A stretch of DNA of 64,000 nucleotides from Elmis aenea (Eukaryota > Arthropoda > Insecta > Coleoptera > Elmidae), in the NCBI GenBank assembly GCA_947652605.1, contig OX393579.1:22279674-22343673 (forward strand). The letters are read 5' to 3'. This document shows, in pieces, positions 46,506 through 56,798 of this stretch; within the stretch, counting starts at the first letter, position 1, and each line of letters begins with the position of its first letter. Below the pieces are notes generated by a model. It saw nothing but the letters and a program-made list of their open reading frames with translations. It was not told where the DNA came from and searched no databases. The translations under genes were made by a program, and so were the position numbers.

Positions 46506-47759
46506 CAGGGAATAACGTTTTAAATCGTTACGTTATTGTATAACTTTATTTATTATTTGTTTTCGTTACATAACGTTATAAATAACGTTAAAAAAAGAAT
46601 GGTTATGTTATATAACGTTATATAACGTTATATAACGTTACATGAATTATATATACAGGGTGTTTCTTAAATAATGCGAAAAAATTCGGGAGGTGATTCC
46701 TTATCGAAAATAAAGTGGGGTCTTTTATATAACAATTTTTTCTTAGACGTCTCCTTTCGGAGTTACACCCCCTAAAGGGGAGCGATAAAATTAGGTTTTT
46801 ATTTTCTCAAATTTGGATAAATGTAGGAGAATGATATTCGGTAGATGTTTCATACTTATTAAAAGGTTTCCCATAGTAGTATTTTCAATCATCTTCCACC
46901 TTCATAGGGGGCTGATAAGTGCGACCCCTGTTGGTTTTCTTATCAGAACTTTTTGGTGGGTTGAAATTTTGCGATTTAAATTGTTTATTGAAAACTTGAT
47001 TTATTTAGAAGTTTTTTTTATTCTTTAATGTTCTCGTTAAACCTACAGTTTTTGAATAAAAAAAACTTCTAAATAAATCAAGTTTTCAATAAACAATTTA
47101 AATCGCAAAATTTCAACCCACCAAAAAGTTCTGATAAGAAAACCAACAGGGGTCGCACTTTTCAGCCTCCTGGGAAGGTGGGAGATGATTAAAAATATTA
47201 CTATGGGAAACCTTTTAATAAGTATAAAACATCTACCGAATATCATTCTCCCACATTTATCCAAATTTGAGAAATAAAATAAAAACCCAATTTTACCGAT
47301 CCCGTCTAGGGGGGTGTAACTCTGAAAGGAGACCTTAAAGAAAAAAAAATATATATGAAAGATCCCCCTTAATTTTCGATAAGTAATCACCTCCCGATTT
47401 TTGTCGATTATTTAAGAAACACCCTGTATCACGTTATAAAAATAATTTTTATTTGTAACTCTGAAATTATTTTTGGGATCTGTAAATGTAAATTTAAAAA
47501 ATAGTGCAAAATTACGTTGAGATATTTTATTTTCATTTTAATTTCTAAAATACGGACAAAATATTATATCTTCTGAAAATATAAAGATCGCCATATAAAA
47601 ATTTAAGTTATAGAGAAAAACGATACAAAATAACTTTTAATGAAACGTTATCGGTTATTATAACGTTATAAAAATATCGTTACGTTATTGTATAAAAAAT
47701 TATAGTTGAATCGTTATTATAACGTTATCGGGTATCGTTACGTTACGTTTCCATCCCTG
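46506..47759. mobile_element. hAT element rich in TAACGTTA, hosting a foldback
   Basis: The ends CAGGGAATAACGTTTTAAAT and ACGTTTCCATCCCTG are flanked by CTTATACC (46498-46505) and ATTATACC (47760-47767), matching 7 of 8. Both ends carry repeated TATAACGTTA palindromes. The CAGGGTG element 46656-47426 sits inside. Confidence 0.75.
46656..47426. mobile_element. 771-bp CAGGGTG foldback element
   Basis: The ends CAGGGTGTTTCTTAAATAAT and its inverse have TA on both sides. The arms encode the same meaningless frame on opposite strands (46813-47028 plus and 47043-47390 minus), as expected for a palindrome. The apex is near 47035. A truncated relative lies at 62369. Confidence 0.8.
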
Positions 47760-47767
47760 ATTATACC

Positions 47768-48559
47768 ACACTTCAACTATAGCTGGTAACAAATATAGCT
47801 TTTAATGAGATAGTACCTACTACGTTTTTTAATTCTTGAACGATATTTTTCCAGATAAATAGTGGTATTGGTAAAATTGGTATAAATATCTTAAGAACGG
47901 CACAAAAATTATAATGCTTTTGAAATGACATGAAAACTATCAAAGTTACTCGGACTACTCTATCATCCAGTCGTTTAGCTTTTTAACTATTCTGCTTATA
48001 ACCTGTTTATTGACAAATAATCCTTGTATATTTTAATCAAGCCGATTACAATGTCATGTTCGATTGCCATTGTCTGTTCAACGTTTCCTAGGACGTTGCT
48101 AACAACAAATCTACTTCTGGACTCTCTTGCACGCGATGTAAATTTATTAATTATTTTAACTGAAAAAATGTAATAAGAAGTTAAAAAAACCAGGTGAACA
48201 TTATTTTACTTTGAAATATTTTACTTATAATATGGTTTATTTTAATTATAAACGTATAGTTATCTTTTTTATTATTTAAAAATTACGTTATCAATATTAA
48301 TCGTACTTTTGTTACCAGACGGTGACACGTTCCTTTTGTAATGTTATCAACTGCCTACTTACAATAAAAAAATTAAGTGGTTACTAGTTATATACAATCA
48401 ATATTGCTTTTGCGTTTCATGAGCTATAAAATGCGTTTTAAATTATTGTTGTTCAATTATTTCCATACGATTTCCACGGAACTATTAATAATATAATTCC
48501 GTTTAATATTTTTTACATGTAAACGATCTGATGCGTATTTATGTACTAATTTGTCGACC
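47768..48559. other. No gene seen
   Basis: AT-rich, without recognisable exons or paired repeats. Confidence 0.45.
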
Positions 48560-48674
48560 CAGGGCCGGCGCTAACAGGCCCTCAGAGCCTGCGTTGCAGG
48601 CGGGCGCCACCGCAAAGGGTCGCCGGACGCTGTATCATAAATCCACTTTGGTCGCAAATTTTTAATTATTGCTT
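48560..48674. repeat. Left end of a CAGGGCCGG-type hAT MITE, truncated
   Basis: CAGGGCCGGCGCTAACAGGC and GGCGGGCGCCACCGC are typical of the GC-rich terminus of this repeat class (compare 5880-6490). The rest appears replaced by the foldback beginning near 48675. Confidence 0.4.
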
Positions 48675-48764
48675 AACATATACATATGACTATAAAATGA
48701 AAACATTCATTTGTTGCAATATTGTTTAAATTCTTAGATAAATTACAAACTTACATTTTTTTAA

Positions 48765-50209
48765 GGTTGTGGCTATTTGCACCTACAGTAGGTACGAATA
48801 ATTGGCTATTTGCACCTACAGTAGGTACGAATAATTGGCTATTTGCACCTACAGTAGGTACGAATAATTGGCTATTTGCACCTACTGATAGGTATAAACC
48901 AGATGTAACTAAGGCCTGGTACACCTCCTTTTTTCTTTAGTTTTAATTGACATAAATAAACTTTTAGACATATGATATGTGTAAATAACCGGAATATTGG
49001 AACATAAATGTACACTATTATCTCACTTTCGGTTTCGCCGGAAATTGCCCTAACTTTGTTATTTCAAATGGAACACCCTATATACATTTACATTTTTAGA
49101 AAGAGGAGGCAATTATGAATTCAACTGCACTGGTTTGGTTACTTTTTTATTTTTATTTAGTCATAAGTCCCTCTACCGTGTAGGACTTTGGTTAATTTAA
49201 ATAACCTTAAATAATTTTTGAACACTAATTTATTTTTTTAGTAAGTGAGCCGTGACCTGTATATTGAATTTTATTTTGTCAACAAGTGTCCGACAAATGT
49301 TTTTGTAAATTTTAATTGCCATTTAGGTTACTTTAATCGGCTTTGAAGATTGCAAATCGGTTTTTTGACAAATGCAAATGCAGTAGTCAATGCATTTATT
49401 TAAATAGAGTATTTCCTGACGAATTTAACAATACCAATAACTTATATTTGTGTTGGATTGCTGCTTCACAGACTTTAAATATTATAAAAACTTGTTAAGA
49501 TATCCTATTAATCGCAGTACACTGTGCCTAAGTGCAACAAAACAAATTATAGTTGTAACTAATATAGTTATTTAATTTAAAAAAAATTGTGATAATTTGT
49601 TGCAATTATGCACAGTATACTACGATTAATAGAATATCTAAATAAGTTTTTATAATATTTTAAGTCTTTCGAGGCAGGCAGCCTTTCAACACAAATATAT
49701 GTTATTGGTCAAAACCGATTAAAGTAACCTAAATGTTAATCAAAATGTACGAAAAACCTTTTTCGGACACTTGTTGACATAATAAATTCAATTTATGCAG
49801 GTAACGGCAAATAAATATTTGTCCTAAAATTATTTGAGGTTATTAAAATTAATCAAAATAATGCAGTTGTATTCAAAGTTGCCTCCTCTTTCCAAAAATA
49901 TAAAATATACAGGGTAATTTCTGACAAAACCGGAATTGAAATAATAGTGTAAATATGTTCATATAACCCAGTCTTTACACATATCATCTGTATAAAAGTT
50001 TATTTATGAAAAATTAAAACTAAAGTCAAAAAGGGCGTATACCAGAACTCAGTTACAAGCGGTATATGCCTATACAGTAATACAGTAGGTGCAAATAGCC
50101 AATTATTCGTATTTACTTACAGTAGGTGCAAATAGCCAATTATTCGTACCTACTGTAGGTGCAGATAGCCAATTATTCGTACCTACTGTAGGTGCAAATA
50201 GCCACAACC
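48765..50209. mobile_element. Foldback-type element B with inverted 33-bp tandem repeats
   Basis: The left arm has about four 33-bp units beginning GGCTATTTGCACCTACAGTA. The right arm has about four inverted units. The ends GGTTGTGGCTATTTGC and GCAAATAGCCACAACC are exact inverse repeats. A 9-bp duplication TTTTTTTAA flanks the element (48756-48764 and 50210-50218). Inverted arms built of short tandem units plus a 9-bp duplication is the architecture of Drosophila Foldback elements. The loop is filled by the family A element 48899-50062. Confidence 0.7.
48899..50062. repeat. Foldback element, family A, copy 3 (innermost)
   Basis: The arms start CCAGATGTAACTAAGG and end CAGTTACAAGCGG. They share TTTCGCCGGAAATTGCCC and TTTAATCGGCTTTGAAG. 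The centre is AATCGCAGTACACTGTG, the intact version of the site occupied in copy 2. It lies between the two tandem-repeat arms of element B. Confidence 0.7.
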
Positions 50210-51601
50210 TTTTTTTAAATGGAAACCATAGTTGGCTTTGACCTCATAAAAAAGCATTTTTTTCCCTCTTTTTAATAATGTATTTATTTTGATATTTAGG
50301 CTCAAAACAAATAAAATTTATCAAAAAGTTTCTACAAAGCTAACAAAGCAAACAAAAGACAATTTAGTTCTGTCAGTTAACGCGAATTTTGACTAATATA
50401 AAAGTAAAACATTAAATCAAAATGTATTGATTTTTAAAAAACAGCTTTTCTTCTTATGATTATGGCACAGCTTTTTTTATTTACTTGACTATATTAATCA
50501 AAATACTTATACAATAAAAGCAATACAAAAGTCGACATTTACTTATTACACAATTATTTTTATAACCAATTTATTTTACGCATTTGTTCGAAGAATAACA
50601 AAAATAACATGAAATGTATAATTTTTGAAATTGAATATTTAGTTAATACAAAACATTTAAAGATTGTAACAGATTACTATAAGAATATAACAGATGTATT
50701 ATGTATTATTAAAAGAGCCAGATTGTGTTTACAAAAAAATGAAGGTCATTTTGAAAATATACTCCAATTTATTTTATTATTGTTAAGTATATTTTTATTA
50801 TACTTTATATAATATTTAAATATTTTGTTTTAGTTAAATATTCGATTTAAAAAATTACAAATTTCATGTTGTTTTTGTTATTCGTCGAACAAATGCTTAA
50901 AATAAATTGGTTGTAAAAGTAATTTTGTAATACTTAAAAGTCAACATTTGTATTGATTTTAATGGATAAGTATTTTGAACTAGATAGTCTAGTAAATAAA
51001 AAAACCTGTTTCATAATCAATTGACAAAAAGCTGTTTTTTAAAAATCAATACATGTTGGTTACTTTTTGATTTAAATGTTTTACTTTTATATTAGTTAAA
51101 TGACCGAACTCAATTGTCTTTTGTTTCATGGAACTCTTTAGCTTTGTAGGGACTTTTTATTGAATTTTATTTGTTTTGAGCTTAAATATCAAAATAAATA
51201 TATTAAACCTATGTCATTGAAAAGAGGGGAAAAAATGCTTTTTTATGAGGTCATAGCCAACTATGGTTTCTATTTAAAAAATGCAAGTTTGTAATTTATC
51301 TAAGAATTTAAACAATATTGAAACAAGTGAATGTTTTTATATTATAGTGCGTATAAAAATCTACAACTTTTTCCCCAAAAATATTCTTGTACCATTAAGT
51401 ATAACGAAGTTATTAACGATTTAAAAAAAAAATATTTTGATTTTTGTTTATTATCTAGCGGGCCATGGAATTTTTTAAAAACATTAAAGCATCATTTAAT
51501 AGGTCTACGAAAATGGAACAATTTGTCTAATTTAAACTTTTTTGTAGCTCTTACCGTTTAGGAGATCCCAATAGTGGCCCTTCTGCGCGGACCACCCTGT
51601 A

Positions 51602-52392
51602 TATAACAATCAATTACTTAAAAGTATTGATACAACAAGTTTAAAAATGTTAGTAACAATCGATTATTTTTAATTTTATTCATGCGGATGTTTCTGAATC
51701 TATGGTATACTATGGCCATTACAAATTATTACTATAAATCTAATAACACAGGTGCATATATCCTAAAAAAACTAACCCTAGAGACTGCATCTAACTTTCG
51801 CTAACTATTGTAATTGCCTACAGCTACGTTACATTTGAACCACCTTGTGCCTTGATAGAAAAAAGGTTGTAATACCGACCTTTTATGAATTTCTAATAAA
51901 AAGGGTAATTTCTTGATTACTGCTAATTCGAGCAAGTTTATTATTTCCTATAATTCAAGAACTTAATGCAAATACATTTTAAGTTTTTAAACTTTTGGCA
52001 TTTGTTTTTAAGTCAATTTTTTTTTAAATCAACGAATCTATAAGGCAAGCGTTGCAATGATTCTTTACTTTACATAACAATTTTTCGTTTAATAAAATTT
52101 TATATATTTTTGTACGAAATATTTCTGTTTTGCGATATGAGACATTTTTAAAGCCACAAATATTCTTGAAATTAATGTAAAACAAAATAATACGATTTTT
52201 AAACAGATATTAAAGCTGGCTGGCGATTGTTTTTGTAAATTAAGTGATTGTACCTTGAATAAACTCTTAACTTTCTTGCTGACGAGCCCGTCCTGTAAAT
52301 ATGCAATACGTCAACACCGTCTTGGGCATCACAAAAGTCAGCAAATATTTCATTTTGCTTCTCTTTACGTTTCTGTTATACACGTATACAAA
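51602..52392 (+). other. Upstream region of the 3D-domain gene
   Basis: No exon or TATA box is convincing. The open frame upstream of the ATG at 52393 extends back without an in-frame ATG, so the start at 52393 is preferred. Confidence 0.4.
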
Positions 52393-54095
52393 ATGGCATC
52401 AATCATTTTTATCTTTGTGACATTAATTTGTATAGTTTCGCCCAATTTCGATAATGGTAGGTGGTATTGGTAATATATTGTGTTAGCCAACGTTTGATTT
52501 AAACATTCAGATATTTTAGTGCAACAATAATTGACTAATAATGTTCTATCTTTACAGAAATAAATCTCGAATGTAAAGGAAAAATTTATAAAAATGTTAC
52601 CCTTACTGCGTATTATCCTGATTATGACGAGGAGGATGTCGAACAGGGATACCTAGATAAACGAGGACAGAAACTTCAAACGCTTCAGGTATATTTTTGA
52701 AAATAAATATAATGTGTGACCCAAAGATCTTTATAGTTAAAGTATGATTCTAACGACAATAAAAACAACGTTTTAAACAAATACCCTAAATGTTTTTTTT
52801 TTAATTTCTTGGATTGTCTTCAAGTTGATACAAAAAATTTAAAATTTTTGAAGAATTGTAATTACCTAATGCAGTTTTTATTATCCAGTTAATTTATTAA
52901 ATTTTTATGAAAAGGATAGGTTATAATTTTGTTTGGATTTAGCTAAAAGTTTTTAGGTTATAGGATAACAATGTTTTAGATATAAATATAGATATAAATA
53001 AATTAACGTTTTCAAAAAAAAGTTGCGTATTTGGCATCAATTAATATTAATTTTAATTTGCTTATTAATTTCAATTTGCTTTTTAATTTGTAATGCCTCT
53101 ACAAAATTAAAAATACTTACAAATTACAAAGGAATCTGACACAGATGATAAATCTGTGCTAATAATTAATTACATTTTAACAGATTTTCACAAATATCTT
53201 AACTTTTTTTTGCTGTAACCTTTTTATTTGCGAAAATTAAAAAATTAAATGTGAACTTCATAGCAATTTTGTTCAACATTGGTCTTATTAAATTTTTGTT
53301 TACTCGATGCATTTTTGTTTTATCGAAATTAACTTTTGTTAAATTTTAGGGTTCCATATTTAATTTTGACATAGTGGGATAATTTTTTTTTTTAATTTCA
53401 TAAAAGTATTTTTTAATTATGTACCTAATATTAATTACGTAAATATTGTAAAAAATATTTGTTGTTACACGATTAAGAGAATTTTGGAAAGAGACAAAAA
53501 ATACTTCCTGCAGAGAAAAAATGTCCAAGTTTTATTTTCTTTATTTCATCGCTATAAAATGTTTTTTCTTTAATGCAACATATTATTAAATAACATTATT
53601 TAATGAAAACAAAAAAGCAGGACAAGCTTAATACAAAATTATACCAAAAAGATAATCAAACACTCCATATTTCATAAAATTACAAGAAAACTCAATTTAA
53701 GTATACATAGGCAAAAGTTGTATTAGGCTTTGTAAAAATAATAAGAACTGATAAGAAAAAAAATCAACTAAATTTGCAATGCAAGATTTTGTTAATAAAT
53801 AATGCTTTTACTTTGTTTATAGGATTATTTGGATGATCGTTCTGAATTTATAACATTGGCAATGGATGAAAAATTAAATATTCCTTATGGCACTGCAGTC
53901 TGCATTCCAGAACTTAACAAACACTTTGGACATAGATTAAGATTTGAAGTACGTGATTCTGGAACCGATCTTGTTGGAATGGGATTCCACAGAGCCGATA
54001 TTTGTGTTCGTTCAGAAATAGACAGCTATGATTATTTGGTTAACGGCAAGGTGACCATTATCATGGAAAAATACGATTTTGTTAACAAATCATAA
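52393..54095 (+). CDS. Small secreted protein with a 3D-like (double-psi beta-barrel) domain
   Basis: Three exons (52393-52456, 52558-52688, 53823-54095) join in phases 1 and 0 to give 155 aa. Donors are GTAGGT and GTATAT; acceptors are CTTTACAG and GTTTATAG. Residues 1-17 (MASIIFIFVTLICIVSP) form a signal peptide, so the product should be secreted. From residue 34 on, NVTLTAYYPDYDEED opens a barrel-like fold. Then come TLAMDEKLNIPYGTAVCIPE, RFEVRDSGTDLVGMG and FHRADICVRSE. The three aspartates D80, D110 and D124, the IPYGT turn and the DSG motif follow the order of the 3D domain (MltA/YuiC-like lytic enzymes; RlpA and GH45 share the fold). Cys27, Cys92 and Cys126 suggest disulphides. Function is inferred only: possible glycan binding or cleavage, bacterial cell wall or polysaccharide. 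AATAAA follows at 54197. Confidence 0.75.
52689..53822 (+). other. Intron 2 of the 3D-domain gene
   Basis: AT-rich 1.1-kb intron with no inserted repeat that I can recognise, unlike the introns of the carboxylesterase-like gene. Confidence 0.5.
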
Positions 54096-54196
54096 AATAG
54101 TGAGATTTTACTCAATATTGTGGAGCATTTTGCGTAATTTTGTACTTTCCATTTTAGATTACACTTACAATTAGTGCTTTTTATTTTAGCCTACAT

Positions 54197-54202
54197 AATA
54201 AA
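54197..54202 (+). promoter_or_regulatory. Polyadenylation signal of the 3D-domain gene
   Basis: AATAAA lies 102 bp after the stop codon. Confidence 0.55.
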
Positions 54203-54744
54203 ATGTTTTAAATAATTTGAAGTTGTTAGTTTTTTGTTTATTAACATGTTTTTCTGTACAAAAAAATTGGTAATTTAAATAATTTTTTGTAAAAAAAAAG
54301 TCAAATTTAGTAATATAAAAAAACAGTGCCACGAAACAAAAAACGAGATTTTTTTGAGATCCCATAGACCTCATCATCTCCTGATCTATATCCCATATAG
54401 TTTTTGTGGGAATACTCAAACCAGTTTCAAGACTCTCGTCTTTTTATTAGTTGCTGTTTTTTTTAAAAATATTAATAAACATAAATCAGATGACAACTAA
54501 TGAAAAGACAAGAATCTTAAAACTGGTTTTCCATTATAACAAGAAATTCCTCGATGAAGATAAGTGATTTTTACTTTAAATTTTTTATAATTGAACGTTA
54601 CATATATAACCAACTTATTATATTTATAATTACCTTTATTATTGTTCAAATGTAATGACTAATTATGTAAATAAATAAGGTGCACTGGTATTGAAAATAC
54701 AACCGGTTCAAACCGTGACATTAATCGTTAGAACCAGTTTGAAC

Positions 54745-55929
54745 CAGGGACTAAAAACGAAAAAAATTCCGTTCGTTTCTGTTCGGAACGAAAATGAAAT
54801 ATATCGTTTACGTTCTTTTCGTTCTAACCGAAAAAATTCTTTTTTCGTTTTCGTGAACCGAAATAATAACGGTTAAAACCGGTTTTACAATATTTTTTTG
54901 TCGTCAAAAAATCAATATTTTTTTTCAAGTCACTACAACCCTCTATAAATACGATAACAATATTTGCGTCTCAACTAAAATATAAACGATGACGATGGGG
55001 TTTGATGCTCTCGGAGAGCATATTTTAGACTGGCGAACCATCGCCATATTAAATTTACCAAACCGTTAAACACATTAACATTTAACCATTTTATTAAGTT
55101 TAACACCCGTAAGGTGCAAAAACACAACGTGATTAGGTTAAATTAGACACACGATCTTTATCTAAAAATATGAAAATATAGCAAGTGCTGTTTTAAATTT
55201 GTTTTAGTACTAAAAATCTATGCATTTGAATTAAATAAGATCCTGCTGTAATTATTTAAAAAGACAAAAGAATGAATTCAAGTGGATAATTTACTAAATG
55301 TTATAAATAAAAAAGATATTTAAAAAAACTTATATGAACTTGAAATATACTTTAACTTTATAGTTTGTACATACCATACAATATACATTTTCACATTCCG
55401 TTAAATCTTACTAGCAACACATCTTCCAATAAATCTTCTTTTACATTAGTTCTTTTCGAAGAAAAAATAAATTTTACTATTATTATGTCTAAACGCAAAT
55501 AAAACATACACATTGATAATGTATATTCAATCAAGTGTATATTCTATATTGATGATCTAAAAAACAAATTAGAAATAGAGAATATCTGTACCGTTAATTG
55601 CGTTACACGAAATTGCAAGTATAAACAATAAAGTTGTTAATACATATTCACGTAAATATATGGAGAAAAGTGAAGCTCACTTATTTCAAGTGAGATTTTT
55701 TACTGGCTCATGGAGTCTCCCCAGCACAGAAGGTAAATTCGCGTTTGTGTTTAACAAATAAAATTGAAATAGCGACAAAACCGGTTAAAACCGGTTTTGG
55801 AAAATATTTATTTCGTTTTCGTTCTTGAACGAAAAATAATAATTTCGTTTTCGGTTTCGTTTTCGTTCTTAAAAAAATTTCGGTTAATTTCGTTTAACGT
55901 TTTCGTTTTCGTTCCGTTCTCAGTCTCTG
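54745..55929. mobile_element. 1,185-bp non-autonomous hAT element with exact TSD
   Basis: The ends CAGGGACTAAAAACG and CGTTCTCAGTCTCTG are flanked by the exact 8-bp duplication GTTTGAAC (54737-54744 and 55930-55937). AACCGGTTTT and TTTTCGTT motifs cluster at both ends. There is no transposase. It is inserted into an older CGGTTC-rich repeat that continues at 55938. Confidence 0.8.
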
Positions 55930-55937
55930 GTTTGAAC

Positions 55938-56060
55938 CGGTTCGGTTCTACTTGTGGTTCGATAAATTTTACATTAAGGGTTCGGTTCTGATTCACGGTT
56001 CACGAGAAAAACAACGGTTTGTTCTGATTTTGATTTCAGTTTTTCGGTTGGGCTCACGTA
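55938..56060. repeat. Right part of a CGGTTC-rich repeat
   Basis: Matches 25650-25775 in order: CGGTTCGGTTCT, GATAAATTTTAC, GGGTTCGGTTCTGATTCACG, then ACGGTTTGTTCTG. The counterpart left piece is at about 54690-54736, separated by the hAT insertion. Confidence 0.5.
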
Positions 56061-56798
56061 CCGTCTTTATAACTCATCGCCCCAGTATAACAATAATATA
56101 CTAATTATGTTGATGATAATAATAATAATGACGAATTTTAGCAAGTTACATCAAATAGGAGATTTTTATTTAAACACAATTTTACGTTATTTTATGTCTT
56201 AAAAGTAACGTGCATTATTTTTACATTAGTATATAACACTTCTGTTCAAGTAGTTTGTCAAGAGATTTTTAATTATATTAAGTTGTAATTGTTTATTAAG
56301 TGCGTACTACGTGATCACGTAGTGACATTTTTAACCTTTATTGTTCCAAAGTTTCCAATCGTTTAGAGTTTAGACCAGACTGTTTAGACTAAAGTAAATC
56401 AACAATAAATTATTTAATATTTCATTTGAGCATTAAAAGAAAATATTTAATTTTTAAAAGTGCATTTTCTTTTCTAGTTTATATAATATTTACCAGCAGT
56501 TTATCAAAAGGAATTGAAAATATTGATACTAACAAAATTTTTTGTAAGCTTATTGTCAAAAAAATAAGTAAAAAAGTATTGATTTAAATTAATTATAATA
56601 AAAATTTCATGGAATTTTTAATGTTTTCTATATTTGCTATAAACTCGACTTCATATCTGAAATTCGAGCACTTTTTTGTATCACGTGCTTTTGATAAAAC
56701 TTTCTACTTAAGTAAAAACTTACTAAGAATCTAATTAGTTTGTGAAACTCAATCCCTACACTCACATTTGCAGTTTCTAATCCTTTCGTCTTTCCACA
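56061..56798 (+). other. Upstream region of the sugar transporter gene
   Basis: No repeat or exon was recognised. The palindrome ACTACGTGATCACGTAGT at 56306-56323 is a possible protein-binding site without further support. Confidence 0.35.

Larger units (their letters stand above)
48675..51599. mobile_element. Foldback element C, outer layer of a three-level nest
   Basis: The inverted arms share AAATTCTTAGATAAATTACA (48730 region) with its inverse near 51300, AAAGCATTTTTTTCCCTC, and ATCAAAATGTATTGATTTTT. The right terminus is GGACCACCCTG at 51599 with TA. The left terminus is missing, so the copy is 5'-truncated. The core block occurs in both arms (50211-50250 and 51241-51290). The left arm is interrupted by the element at 48765. 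Confidence 0.65.

Noticed and set aside
46813..47390. Matching 71- and 115-codon frames on opposite strands
   Set aside because: They are the two arms of one palindromic element read in opposite directions. No start context or family match.
48722..48940. Open frame with an 11-residue repeat (NWLFAPTVGTN)
   Set aside because: It is the translation of the 33-bp tandem units of the foldback element. The frame is open only because 33 is divisible by three.
48765..50209. CRISPR array, because of regularly spaced repeats
   Set aside because: The units are contiguous 33-bp tandem copies without unique spacers, arranged as inverted arrays in a eukaryotic genome.
52255..52473. Longer start for the 3D-domain gene
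   Set aside because: The frame upstream of 52393 lacks an ATG. Starting at 52393 gives a clean signal peptide.
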